64,000 nucleotides of DNA, taken from Bacteroidota bacterium (GTDB lineage Bacteria; Bacteroidota; Rhodothermia; Rhodothermales; UBA10348). Shown here piece by piece: positions 1 to 9,584 of the stretch. Both the position numbers and the translations under genes were made by a program. Numbering within the stretch: position 1 is the stretch's first letter; every line of letters starts with the position of its first letter. The notes under the pieces are model-generated. The model was not told the DNA's origin. It ran no database searches and saw only the letters and a list, made by a program, of their open reading frames with translations. The stretch lies in NCBI GenBank assembly GCA_029262775.1, contig JAJCYR010000059.1, positions 1 to 64,000 of the forward strand. Reading direction: 5' to 3'.

Positions 1-147
1 GCCCGCGGCAGCGCGGGCCACACGCCGAGCGGAACGCATCTGTTTCGGATTGAGCCCGACCGCGTGCTCACGCCCGGCATCTATGCCCTGGTCATCACGA
101 CGCCTTCCGGAGCGTTTCGCCGAATGGTGGTAGTGGGCACACCGTAA
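1..147 (+). CDS. C-terminal end of a secreted protein with T9SS type A-like sorting domain (5' truncated by window)
   Basis: Frame 1 reads ...RVLTPGIYALVITTPSGAFRRMVVVGTP*; the L.PGIY.L.I.T..G...R.MVV pattern is typical of Por-secretion C-terminal domains. Confidence 0.7.
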   Translation, partial: ARGSAGHTPSGTHLFRIEPDRVLTPGIYALVITTPSGAFRRMVVVGTP

Positions 148-155
148 ACGCGGCG

Positions 156-2570
156 TCAGAGATCCACCTCCCGTTTGCGAAGCAGAAACACCCCTTCCGC
201 CTGGCTGCTTACCGCGATAATGCCGCTCTTGAAGAACGGGTAGTTGCTCCACGAACCGGCAAAGCCGTAGATGTTGTCTGCATACGGGGCCGTATCGAAA
301 TGGCCCACCTGTACCGGTTCGAGCGGGTTCGATACATCGAATACGCGGAGTCCCGCCTGGTAGTTGGACTGGTACATGAGATTTCCCTTCACGTACAGGT
401 TGTGGTCGCTCGCCCCATTGTCGTGGTAGAACTCATTGGCAAGAATCGGCTCGTCAAGATCACTCATGTCCCAGATGAGCGTACGCGTGCGGTCCACGAT
501 CTTGTTCATCTCGTCGAGTTCATCGTTCATGTAGAACCAGCGCTGATCCTCCGTGAGCCACCCCTGGTGCGTGTAGGCCGTATTTGGATACTCGGCAACG
601 GCAATCGTCTTCGGATTCGACTTGTCGGTCACATCGGCCATGATGAGGGCATTTCCGTTCGAGTTGAAGCAGATTTCGCGGCCGCTGTAGTCGGCGTCGG
701 GTCCGTTGTACATGACACACTGGGCGTCGTGCGTGCCGCCAAAATCCGGGTGCGTGTAACACCCGGCGAACTCCGGACGCGCCGGATTCTCGAGAGAAAT
801 CATGTGCAGCTGTCCGCCGCACGACTGCCCCCCTGCGCGGACACCCGTGACGTAGAGGTACCCCGATGCCTCGTTGATGACGAGATTATGCGCACTGGCC
901 AGTTCACGATACACGTATGTCGGCTCGAAATTGACCGGCATGTCGGCGCGGTCAATGGAGCGCAGCTGCGTCAGGTCGAGCACCTGCATGCCGTGCTCCT
1001 CGGCCCCGTCTGCCACAATATACGCGTGGTTGCGGTAGACCTTGATGTCGCGCCACCAGCTGCCGGGCGAACCGGGCGTTCGCATGAGTTGACCCACCAC
1101 GACCGGGTTTTCCGGGTCAGAAATGTCAATGAAACTCGTGCCGTCCGTACGACCGGCAAGCACGTATTCCCGGCCTGTCTCCGGGTCTTCCCAGCCCCAG
1201 ATGTCATTCAGGTTGGCCCCGCGGTCCTGCGCCAGTTCATCGGTACTGATCATGGAGACCAGATCCACATTGTCACACGGGTAGAGATCGTTCACCTGGC
1301 CACCCTCACAGTCCACGCGGCCGCCCGTAATGGACTCGAAACGGACCACGTCGCTCGTGGCATCGGACGTTTCGGCCCAAGATCCGTCCCGCTGGCGCTC
1401 GTACATGATAGCGCGGCCCGATCCGTAGTCGGCACTGGGCGCCCCCACGGCGAGCGACGTGCCATGAATGGCGATTCCGACGCCGTAATTCCGTCCACGC
1501 TGCGCGCCCGGAGCATCCAGCCGAACCGGCGCCATGTCCATTAAATCCAGATCGACAACGAATGCGGCACCACGGGCAGCCACGGCCAGGTGCATGCCCG
1601 ACACGTCGAGCCCCTGGCCGAACATGGGTGCCGGCGAGGGGGCATTTTCACCGCTCGCCTCTGCTTGCCGGAAGGCATGTACCTCCTGCCAGTTGCCACC
1701 TCCCACGGCTTCGTAGGCGTAGACAACGCCCTGACCGGTCATTCCGGGTGCGCCCACAAACAGGCGGTTGCCCTCAGCCGCCAGCGACCGTCCGAAGAGG
1801 GCGCCGGCAGCTTCTCCAGATGCCGCGAGTGTGGCCGTCTGACGCCACGAGCCGTCTGTGCCGCGCTCGAATGTCATGACGGCTCCCGCATTTTCGTTCA
1901 TGGTGGGGGCGCCCACAAAGAGTGTCGTTTCGGTCGCCACAATGGCCCATGCCGGTGCCTGTACGAGTGTGCTCAACATGGTCTGGTCACCCTCGCTCAT
2001 GTGGACGGCGCCTTCCGACGTGTCGCCGTTGAAGGAGGTAACAAATATGGTCTCGCCGGACCTCGCCAGCGCCTGCGTTCGGAAGCCACCCCGGGCATAG
2101 GCGCCGCCGAGTTCAAAACCGTTCGGAAGGTCACCAGCGGTCAGGGTTCGCAGGTGCGACCACGACGTGCCACCGCCGAAATCCGTCCTCGGCTGGAATA
2201 CGTACACGGCACCCATGGCCGGGGCACCCACATACAACAAACCGTCTGCGGCCAGAATGGACCGTCCGAATTCGTCGCCGTGTTCGCCGTCTGGGGCGCC
2301 GAGACGACCGGTCTCACGCCACGTTCCGTCGGGTTGCTGCCCGTAGCGATAGACCTGTCCGGCAGGATCGGAGCCGGACGGCCAGTCGACGGGCGCCGAA
2401 CCCACGAGCAGCTCGTCGCCCGCAAATTCCAGAACGGAACCGAAACCGAGCTGTGCACCCATGCTGCCACCTGCATTCGACTGGGCAAAAGCCGTACCTG
2501 GAGCGACGAGCGCCATACCCGGCGCCCCGATGACCGCCAGAACGAGCAGCAAGGGCAGAAAACGACCCAT
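156..2570 (-). CDS. choice-of-anchor B family / FG-GAP-like beta-propeller secreted protein
   Basis: Long ORF; probable start at MGRFLPLLLVLAVIG signal peptide; LNDIWGWEDPETGREYVLAGRTDGTSFIDISDPENPVVVG motif. Confidence 0.8.
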   Translation of the reverse strand: MGRFLPLLLVLAVIGAPGMALVAPGTAFAQSNAGGSMGAQLGFGSVLEFAGDELLVGSAPVDWPSGSDPAGQVYRYGQQPDGTWRETGRLGAPDGEHGDEFGRSILAADGLLYVGAPAMGAVYVFQPRTDFGGGTSWSHLRTLTAGDLPNGFELGGAYARGGFRTQALARSGETIFVTSFNGDTSEGAVHMSEGDQTMLSTLVQAPAWAIVATETTLFVGAPTMNENAGAVMTFERGTDGSWRQTATLAASGEAAGALFGRSLAAEGNRLFVGAPGMTGQGVVYAYEAVGGGNWQEVHAFRQAEASGENAPSPAPMFGQGLDVSGMHLAVAARGAAFVVDLDLMDMAPVRLDAPGAQRGRNYGVGIAIHGTSLAVGAPSADYGSGRAIMYERQRDGSWAETSDATSDVVRFESITGGRVDCEGGQVNDLYPCDNVDLVSMISTDELAQDRGANLNDIWGWEDPETGREYVLAGRTDGTSFIDISDPENPVVVGQLMRTPGSPGSWWRDIKVYRNHAYIVADGAEEHGMQVLDLTQLRSIDRADMPVNFEPTYVYRELASAHNLVINEASGYLYVTGVRAGGQSCGGQLHMISLENPARPEFAGCYTHPDFGGTHDAQCVMYNGPDADYSGREICFNSNGNALIMADVTDKSNPKTIAVAEYPNTAYTHQGWLTEDQRWFYMNDELDEMNKIVDRTRTLIWDMSDLDEPILANEFYHDNGASDHNLYVKGNLMYQSNYQAGLRVFDVSNPLEPVQVGHFDTAPYADNIYGFAGSWSNYPFFKSGIIAVSSQAEGVFLLRKREVDL

Positions 2571-2766
2571 GGCAGTCAAAGAGCCTGCCTTCGGCCGGTT
2601 CGACGAAGAAAGAAAATCCAAAATGAACGTAGACATGGTACACGGGGGAAAAGTGTTGGTGGGGGGCAAAGAATACGGATTGGGCGCGAGTCATGCCGCT
2701 ATGCGCTTGTCATGGCCGGTCGAATTCACGTTCCACCGAGGGGCCGTTTCTCCGCCCGGACGCGTT

Positions 2767-3804
2767 TCAGCCGCCAAGCTCCGTCATGACGGTGAGCAGT
2801 GCCTGGACGGAGGCCAGGCGGGCGGACTCGTTCATGGTGTGGTACCCCGTCGTTGGAATCTGGATCGTGGTGCCATCGACAAGTCCCTCCCCGGCGTCAA
2901 TGATCCGGCCGAGCTCGGTGGTACCGAGTGACCGAGGGACTTCTCCGCGGGCGACGCGTTCCTCGTTCATCGCTTCCACGAAGGCGTCCTTGTATACAAA
3001 TCCAATGTCGTTGCGCTGGCAGCACGCTTCGACCCGGGCCGTGGCATCGATGTTGAACAGGGCGTTGGCATCGCGCCTGCGGAGCACGAGGAGCTGCTCG
3101 GCCGCCGCATCCACCGGAAAAGGACTCGTGTCGAGTACATACAGGTTGTTGGTCGAGTCGCCAAACCGGCGGAACCATTCGAGCAGGTAGCGCCAGCTCT
3201 TGCCGGCCTCTTCCTGTGCCGTGAAAAAGGCCGTGCCTTCAAATCCGAGACTGAACGCATGCACGAGCGCGGCCGCCGTCAGCACGTTGTCGAGCTGTCC
3301 TTCCAGGTAACCGTCGTCAATCGTGAGCCGGTCGCTGAAGGCCACCGGGATCCCTGCCACAATGCCCGGCAGGCCTGTAATCTCGAAAATCAGGTTGTTC
3401 CGATACTCGCAGATGTATGCCCCCTCTATGGTCCCGCTGCCGCGGTACCCACCCGACCACGGATCGTACGCATAGACGGTCTCCGACTGAAACCGCTCGG
3501 TAACGCGCTCCATGAGTTCTTCGGACACGGCATTGTCCAGCAGGTCGGACCGGTTGGCCGCAACGAAGGCGGCGTACTGATACTCATCGGGACCCGTACA
3601 GACGAGTCCGTGGCGATCGATGTGGGCCGAGAAATAGGCACTCAAGGGCCGCTGGCCCTGTGCGACGAGCACCCCCTCATACCAGTGCACGTCGGCACCC
3701 CGCTCCTCCAATTCCCGCTGCAGAACGCGAAAGAAGGAATGCTCGCTGCCCACTACGCTCGGCTGGCGGATAAGCGCCTTGAGCAGATCAATGTATTCGT
3801 CCAT
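2767..3804 (-). CDS. M20/M42-type zinc aminopeptidase/hydrolase
   Basis: MDEYIDLLKALIRQPSVVGSEHSFFRVL start; AHIDRHG, LDNVLTAAALVHA, TAQEEAG, YHTMNE motifs. Confidence 0.75.
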   Translation of the reverse strand: MDEYIDLLKALIRQPSVVGSEHSFFRVLQRELEERGADVHWYEGVLVAQGQRPLSAYFSAHIDRHGLVCTGPDEYQYAAFVAANRSDLLDNAVSEELMERVTERFQSETVYAYDPWSGGYRGSGTIEGAYICEYRNNLIFEITGLPGIVAGIPVAFSDRLTIDDGYLEGQLDNVLTAAALVHAFSLGFEGTAFFTAQEEAGKSWRYLLEWFRRFGDSTNNLYVLDTSPFPVDAAAEQLLVLRRRDANALFNIDATARVEACCQRNDIGFVYKDAFVEAMNEERVARGEVPRSLGTTELGRIIDAGEGLVDGTTIQIPTTGYHTMNESARLASVQALLTVMTELGG

Positions 3805-3921
3805 GGGACCGCAATCTGATTGGCTGCGCCCAATATACTCCCGATCGGCCCCCGGGCGAATACCATAGTATCCCGTTTTGCGGTCCTCGACGAGGCGAGG
3901 GCCCGAACACACAGATCATTT

Positions 3922-4392
3922 TCATCCGAGCACGATTTCCACGGCCCGGTCCTCGCGGCCGTCGGGCCAGACATTCTTCATATGGACCATGAGATTACCG
4001 TCCGTCAACCACTCGACAATGATTCGCCAACCCCAGTCGGGTCCCGGCGGAGCAGCGTAGGCGCCCAGTCCTGTGAGCGACGATGGATCCACATCCTTGC
4101 ACGTGCAGACCATCATGGCGCCCGACTGGTGGAATGAATCTGCCCACGAGATGGCGGGCCCACCAACCGTCGCGTGACGGTGAATCAGCATGACCCCGTC
4201 GCAAGGCTTGCCGTCGTGTTCCCATCGATACCGCAGCAACGAAAAAGCACCACCGGCTTCTGATGTCAGGACCGCCTGCACATCGGAGGTCAGCGGCTCT
4301 GCGTCGGCCTCGAACCACAGATGCTTCGTGCCTTTCAGGGTATGCGGTTCATTTTTCCGGCTACCGATCGGGCTACCCATTTGATTCTCCAT
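3922..4392 (-). CDS. conserved hypothetical protein
   Basis: ORF with plausible start MENQMGSPIGSRKNEPHTLKGTKHLWFEADAEPL. Confidence 0.55.
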   Translation of the reverse strand: MENQMGSPIGSRKNEPHTLKGTKHLWFEADAEPLTSDVQAVLTSEAGGAFSLLRYRWEHDGKPCDGVMLIHRHATVGGPAISWADSFHQSGAMMVCTCKDVDPSSLTGLGAYAAPPGPDWGWRIIVEWLTDGNLMVHMKNVWPDGREDRAVEIVLG

Positions 4393-5127
4393 TTCGTGAC
4401 AGCGGAAGATACTCACCGAGCAGATTCCAGTCCATCGCATTTCCCCATCCCTGTCCATGATCGCTCACATTCCGTTCGGCATGGGCTGGTCCTATCGTGT
4501 ACTCACCAAATGCCAGACGCGACAAAATACTACCGGGACGCAGGTGGCGGCTCGCCCAGGAAAGCGGCGAGTCGCCGTTGGCGTCGGTCAGCTTCCCGTC
4601 GGCACCGTGGGCCAGAAGCAGATCAATGGTCGCCTCGTCTGCATACGCAGCCGCCCGATGCAGCGGAGTTTCGCCCACCGTACGTACGTCCCGCATGAAT
4701 GCACCGGTCTCCTGGCCCGGTACGGTGGCGGTATTGGGATCCGCTCCGTGCTCGAGAAGGAGCTGAACCACATATCGGTAATACGGCCTTCCCGCCTTCG
4801 AAAGTGCATTGTGCAGCGGTCGCTCCTGCGTATTTTCGTCAACCGGTGCGTTCACATCCGCACCGTGCTCGATCAGGAAGTCGCACATTTTCCAGTGCCC
4901 GAAGAACGCGGCATTGCCCAACTCGGCGTTCATGTCGATGGAAGACAGGTCCGCACCGGCCTTCAATATGAGGCGCATGGCTGTAACGTCGCCATAATAG
5001 ACGAGCCATTGCAGTGGTTTGATGCGGCCGACCTGTAGCTGAGCCTGCAATCGGGCCATTCCATGAGAGCTACGATCAGGTCGGTACGACCGCGGGCTAT
5101 CGAGTGCAGGAGTTCATCTGTGCTCAT
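4373..5127 (-). pseudogene. ankyrin repeat protein, apparently frameshifted near its N-terminus
   Basis: Ank repeats GNAAFFGHWKMCDFLIEHGADVNAP, GETPLHRAAAYADEATIDLLLAHGADGKLTDANGDSPLSWA in ORF 4373..5059; natural N-terminus MSTDELLHSIARGRTDLIVALMEWPD is in another frame (ORF 4963..5247). Confidence 0.65.
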
Positions 5128-5187
5128 GTTGTGCTCATGTGGTCGCGCCTTCGTTATGAGAGGATAGTACAAAAGGACGTTGCAAAA

Positions 5188-5201
5188 ATTGTATAGACAA
5201 T
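5188..5201. promoter_or_regulatory. candidate operator ATTGT-ATAG-ACAAT between divergent ankyrin and ArsR-type genes
   Basis: Perfect 5-bp inverted repeat in AT-rich intergenic DNA just upstream of the ArsR-like gene. Confidence 0.4.
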
Positions 5202-5223
5202 AATATTTTTCTATTATACATAT

Positions 5224-5817
5224 ATGAACACGACCGAATCCCTCCACATCATTTCCGATCCAGCGCAGGCAGCCACGGCGCTTTCGGACCTGCGCCTGCG
5301 TCTACTGGCCGGGCTTCGCACACCCAACTCGGCCGCCGGACTGGCGGCATCACTGGGACTTCCCCGTCAGAAAGTGAACTACCATGTTCGCAAGCTTGAA
5401 GCTTCGGGGCTCATCCGGAAAGTGGGTGAGCGCCAGGCCCGCGGGTTCACAGAGGCCCTTATGCAGTCGCGGGCGGCCGCGTTCGTCGTCGACCCGGACG
5501 CGATGGGTCCCGTCAACACGAACAGCAGGGCCATCAAAGACCGTACGTCGAGTGCCTTCCTGGCCTCAGCCGCCGCAGGCGTCGTGCGTGACGTGGCAAA
5601 GCTGAGACGGCAGGCGGACGCGAGCGGACAACGCACGGCCACGCTCGGTATGGAGGCCGAAGTCCGCTTCCGCACGCCCGAAGTTGCCAAGGAGTTTTCC
5701 GAAGCACTTACCTCGTCCGTGGCGGCCCTCATCGCAACGTACCACGACGACGAGGGGAAACCATTTTCCCTGTTCACGGGCCTGTACCAGAAACCAAGGA
5801 GTACCCATCATGAATAA
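5224..5817 (+). CDS. ArsR-family winged-helix transcriptional regulator
   Basis: LRLRLLAGLRTPNSAAGLAASLGLPRQKVNYHVRKLEASGLIRKVGERQARGFTEALMQ. Confidence 0.85.
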   Translation: MNTTESLHIISDPAQAATALSDLRLRLLAGLRTPNSAAGLAASLGLPRQKVNYHVRKLEASGLIRKVGERQARGFTEALMQSRAAAFVVDPDAMGPVNTNSRAIKDRTSSAFLASAAAGVVRDVAKLRRQADASGQRTATLGMEAEVRFRTPEVAKEFSEALTSSVAALIATYHDDEGKPFSLFTGLYQKPRSTHHE

Positions 5818-6619
5818 GAAACCATCTGCAGAACGCACCATCCGCATCCAGGCATCGCCTGCCGAAGTCTGGGAGGCCATCACCTCACCTGTCGGCCTCA
5901 CAAACTGGTTTCCGCTCGATGCAACGGTAACGCCTGGCGAAGGAGGTCGCATCCATTCGCAATGGGACGATACCACCTGGTTCGAGGAACGGATTACCGC
6001 CTGGAAGCCCGGTGTTCTACTTCGTACAGAGGGCGTTGCCGGTGCTTGGGAAGGCGTAATGACTGAATTTCACATTGCGTCCGACGCCGGAAGCACCGTG
6101 CTGCGCGTTGTCAGCAGCGGGTTCGGAGATGCCGACGGCTGGGAAGACATGCACGAGGCGTTCGGTCTCGGATGGAGCTTTGAACTGCAGGGGCTGAAAC
6201 ACTATCTGGAGCACCACGCGCGGGCAAAGCGGCGTGTGATCCGGGCGTCAGCGCGCTATTCGGGGACCATGGATGTTGCGTGGAATGCACTCGCAGGCCC
6301 CGCGGGGTGGCTCGGCACCGCTCTGCCCCCCGCACCGTCCCGCCTCGCCACCCGCACCGCAACCGGCGACACACTCACCGGCGACGTCCTTCAGATGACT
6401 GCGCCAAAGCAGCTCGTGGCGCGGCTCGACCAGTGGAACAACAGCCTGCTGCGTATCCAGGTATTGCCGAATTCCATTGGCCGTACAGCTACGCTGTGGC
6501 TGAGTACGTTCGGCGTGGATGCGGACATTGTGGCCGACGTGGAGCGCAGGTGGCGCGTGGCGAATTCTACAATCGACGGGAGCGATGATACCCATGGGGC
6601 ATCCTCTCTGCCGTACTGA
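5810..6619 (+). CDS. SRPBCC/AHSA1 domain protein
   Basis: MNKKPSAERTIRIQASPAEVWEAITSPVGLTNWFPLDATVTPGEGG; overlaps the ArsR gene stop (translational coupling). Confidence 0.8.
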   Translation: MNKKPSAERTIRIQASPAEVWEAITSPVGLTNWFPLDATVTPGEGGRIHSQWDDTTWFEERITAWKPGVLLRTEGVAGAWEGVMTEFHIASDAGSTVLRVVSSGFGDADGWEDMHEAFGLGWSFELQGLKHYLEHHARAKRRVIRASARYSGTMDVAWNALAGPAGWLGTALPPAPSRLATRTATGDTLTGDVLQMTAPKQLVARLDQWNNSLLRIQVLPNSIGRTATLWLSTFGVDADIVADVERRWRVANSTIDGSDDTHGASSLPY

Positions 6620-6710
6620 ACCAGTACACTATAAGCGTGTTGACGGCTACCCTTACGAAGAGCACGAGTCGTCGTCGCGACAGGGTCGATGCGCGGCCCT
6701 TGATCCCGGC

Positions 6711-6763
6711 TTAAAAGCGTGTTGAAAAAGAAGAGGACCGCTACTTCTTCAACACGCTTTTAA
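6711..6763. terminator. long hairpin, probable bidirectional terminator
   Basis: ttaaaagcgtgttgaa..agaag / cttcttcaacacgcttttaa inverted repeat between convergent genes. Confidence 0.65.
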
Positions 6764-7002
6764 TGGCAATGCTGATGCTCCGGTGACCATGTGGTCCCGG
6801 GCGGGCAATTGCCCGCTCCGCCCCCACTGCCCGAGAATGCGTTCCAGACCAGTGCAAGGCCCAGCAGAAGTGCTGCAATAATCGCGATCATGGCAAGATT
6901 TGACTTGAGCGCAGGAGACTCGTCTTTCTCCTGACAACAGTGCTTGTACTTCTCACCGCTGCCGCAGTGGCAAAGGTCGTTGCGCTTCAGTTTTTTGGCC
7001 AT
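6760..7002 (-). CDS. SEC-C motif protein with one TM helix
   Basis: MAKKLKRNDLCHCGSGEKYKHCCQEKD then hydrophobic AMIAIIAALLLGLALVW. Confidence 0.75.
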   Translation of the reverse strand: MAKKLKRNDLCHCGSGEKYKHCCQEKDESPALKSNLAMIAIIAALLLGLALVWNAFSGSGGGAGNCPPGTTWSPEHQHCH

Positions 7003-7070
7003 GTCGCGTTTTTCGTTTGCGGAGTCTCAACACGCTTCGAGTCACCAATATACGGTTTCCGGGACCGATA

Positions 7071-8831
7071 TCAGGGCTGTTGCTCTGCGATCCAGGCATC
7101 CACGGCGTTACCCAGCATGGGTAGACTCACCGCGCCGTCGGCGAGCACGGTGTCGTGAAAGCCTTTGATGTCGAAACTCTCACCCAGCCGTTCCTGCGCG
7201 TTGGCGCGCAACCGCTGGATTTCCAGACTGCCGGTCATGTACGCCGTGGCCTGGCCGGGCGTAGCCAGATAGCGATCCACTTCGGACTCCACCGCATTAC
7301 GGCTTTCGGCCGTGTTGGCCAACATGTAGTCGATGGCCCGCTCCCGCGTCCAGCCGAGCACATGCATACCGGGGTCCACCACGAGGCGGGCCGCACGCAG
7401 GGCCTGGTTGGACAGCATGCCCATCCGGTCTTTTTCCTCGGAATACAGGCCTATTTCGTCGGCCAGCAGCTCCGTATACAGTCCCCAACCTTCCGCCATG
7501 GCAGCCACATAGATGTAGCGCAGCACCGGATGCACGTCGCCGCCCTGTAGCGCCACACTCATCTGCAGATGATGCCCCGGGTACGACTCGTGGAATGCGG
7601 TCGCCTCCAGTCCCACCTTGCTGATCGTCGCTGGCATATACGTGCCCAGTTCATAGGTACCGGGCCGCGACCCGTCAATGGCACCAGCAGAGTAGTACCC
7701 ACCACCCGATGCGTTCTGGTAGGCCGGGAAGGGCTGAACAATCAGTTTCGTGTCTGGGACGTACCCGAACCAGTCATGAACGGCTATGCCAGCACGGTCC
7801 ACCGCCGCGCGGGCGTAAGCCAGAATTTCGTCTTCGGACCCGAACGTAAAGGCCGGATCGGTCCGGAATCGCTGCAGCAGGGCCGGCACATCGTCCGTCC
7901 CGAATGACTCCTCGGCGATGCGCGCCATCTCGGCCTGGATTTTCTCCATTTCGCGCAGCCCCGATGCATGAATCTCTTCCGGGGTGAGCTCCAACGACGT
8001 GTGGTAGCGTACCGAAGCCGCATAGCATGCCGCACCATCGGGGTTCTGGCCCACACCCACCGCCTCGCGCCCCGCATAGTCATTCGTCAGGAAATACACG
8101 TACCGCGAAATGGCCGTATTGATCTGGTCGGAAACCACCGCCTTGACTTCGGCGCGGAATGCATCGTCGTCTGTTCGGGTCGCTGGCATATAAAACGGTG
8201 AGTCCTCGGTGGCGCCGACTGTCAACGCGGTGGCCTGCGCGAGGACCGCATCCACGTTGCTCTTTGGCGCCAGATACCCTTCCTGCATCCCTGCCATCAG
8301 ATTCGTCATTTCCCGCTCAATGTAGGCCGGAACGTCGCGCAGCCGTGACAAGGCCTGTGCTCGTTCCTCTTCCGTAGCGACGGGCTGTACGGCGAACGTC
8401 GATGACAGCATGGCCATCCATCCGTTCGATGTCGGGCTCACTTTCCACAATTCCATGCGACAAAGTCGCGTCCCGATTTGCGCGCCGACGCGGTCACGAG
8501 TGAATGCGTACGGAATGGACGCATGGGTAGCCTCGAGTACCTCCGGGTCCAGGCTGTCCAGTGTGGCCATCCAGTCATCCAGTTTCGCATTCCATGAAGC
8601 GATCCCCTCCTCGCTCCGGTCTCCCAGTTTGTCCATGGGCGTGTCCGGGTAGGCAATTTCGAACGCTTCCTCTGGAAACTGATGGTAATACCCATCCACG
8701 AATTCCTGGGCGATGCGCAGCGCTGTGGCAGCCTGCTCGTCGGGGGAGGTGGCCGGCGTACAGGCCGGCACGAACAAAAGCAGGACGACGAGCGGGGCAT
8801 AACGGGGCGGTTTCATCGCAGTCTTTTTCAT
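7071..8831 (-). CDS. DUF885 family lipoprotein (predicted peptidase)
   Basis: Lipobox VVLLLFVPACTP; HESYPGHHLQMSVALQ motif. Confidence 0.8.
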   Translation of the reverse strand: MKKTAMKPPRYAPLVVLLLFVPACTPATSPDEQAATALRIAQEFVDGYYHQFPEEAFEIAYPDTPMDKLGDRSEEGIASWNAKLDDWMATLDSLDPEVLEATHASIPYAFTRDRVGAQIGTRLCRMELWKVSPTSNGWMAMLSSTFAVQPVATEEERAQALSRLRDVPAYIEREMTNLMAGMQEGYLAPKSNVDAVLAQATALTVGATEDSPFYMPATRTDDDAFRAEVKAVVSDQINTAISRYVYFLTNDYAGREAVGVGQNPDGAACYAASVRYHTSLELTPEEIHASGLREMEKIQAEMARIAEESFGTDDVPALLQRFRTDPAFTFGSEDEILAYARAAVDRAGIAVHDWFGYVPDTKLIVQPFPAYQNASGGGYYSAGAIDGSRPGTYELGTYMPATISKVGLEATAFHESYPGHHLQMSVALQGGDVHPVLRYIYVAAMAEGWGLYTELLADEIGLYSEEKDRMGMLSNQALRAARLVVDPGMHVLGWTRERAIDYMLANTAESRNAVESEVDRYLATPGQATAYMTGSLEIQRLRANAQERLGESFDIKGFHDTVLADGAVSLPMLGNAVDAWIAEQQP

Positions 8832-9000
8832 GGTAGAAAACATATTATACGCACTGGCGATGCCGGCTTCGCGCAAAGAGTAGGGACGTCGAGAAATTGT
8901 CCGTTTGGCGCAATAACATGGCGGTTTCGCAAAACGATCCTTATCGCGGCGACAGTAGCATGGTGTTCTCTCAATTGTTCACCAAATCAATGCTGTTGCC

Positions 9001-9075
9001 ATGAAGATCATTTTCACGCTTTTACTCCTTGCTGGCATCTCGCCAACGCTATCGCATGGTCAGTCTTCGAAGATC
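9001..9075 (+). pseudogene. 5' remnant of an exported-protein gene (signal peptide only)
   Basis: MKIIFTLLLLAGISPTLSHGQSSK reads as a signal peptide, then runs antisense into the truncated AraC-like gene. Confidence 0.45.
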
Positions 9076-9569
9076 GATGCCGCCGGGCGTGACGCAACCG
9101 CCTGCCCCACCATGTCCGATTGCGGGCGGGGCAACCAGTACGGCATGGGCTCACGTAGCTGTTCCTGGCAGACCGACGCCAACGACAGGAAAAACCGGTC
9201 AGCTTCTGCATCGTCCGCATCCCGTTCTGGTCCCCACCGCATGGCATACAAAATCATCTCACGTGCAAGCAGGGGAACCTGGAATACCAGGCAGTCTTCG
9301 GACTGCGGCGGGAGTGCGTCTGGCTGGAACAGCACCGAGGCATTGGTTACCGTCATTTTTGCCACCACGCGCATGTCCACATGCGACCGAATCCACGCGG
9401 CGCGCTGAGGCGGCAGCAACCAGTCCCTCCCACCAATGGTCAGATGGAACGCACCGGCAGAGGCGTACAATAGATAGTGACGTGGAAACGACCGCACGCC
9501 TGAATCGAACGGTTCGAATGTTCGGTGGACCGCGTACGCCAGCGGCTCGCGTTTCAGGGTGGAAGCCAT
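9060..9569 (-). pseudogene. AraC-family regulator N-terminal sensing domain, truncated (no HTH)
   Basis: RHYLLYASAGAFHLTIGGRDWLLPPQRAAWIRSHVDMRVVAKMTVTNASVLFQPDALP then stops after YWLPRPQSDMVGQAVASRPAASIFED*. Confidence 0.6.
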
Positions 9570-9584
9570 GGGCGAGAAGAAGTC

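Noticed and set aside
300-2789. Plus-strand ORFs of 414 aa and 399 aa
   Set aside because: Antisense shadows of the choice-of-anchor B gene; no recognisable domain
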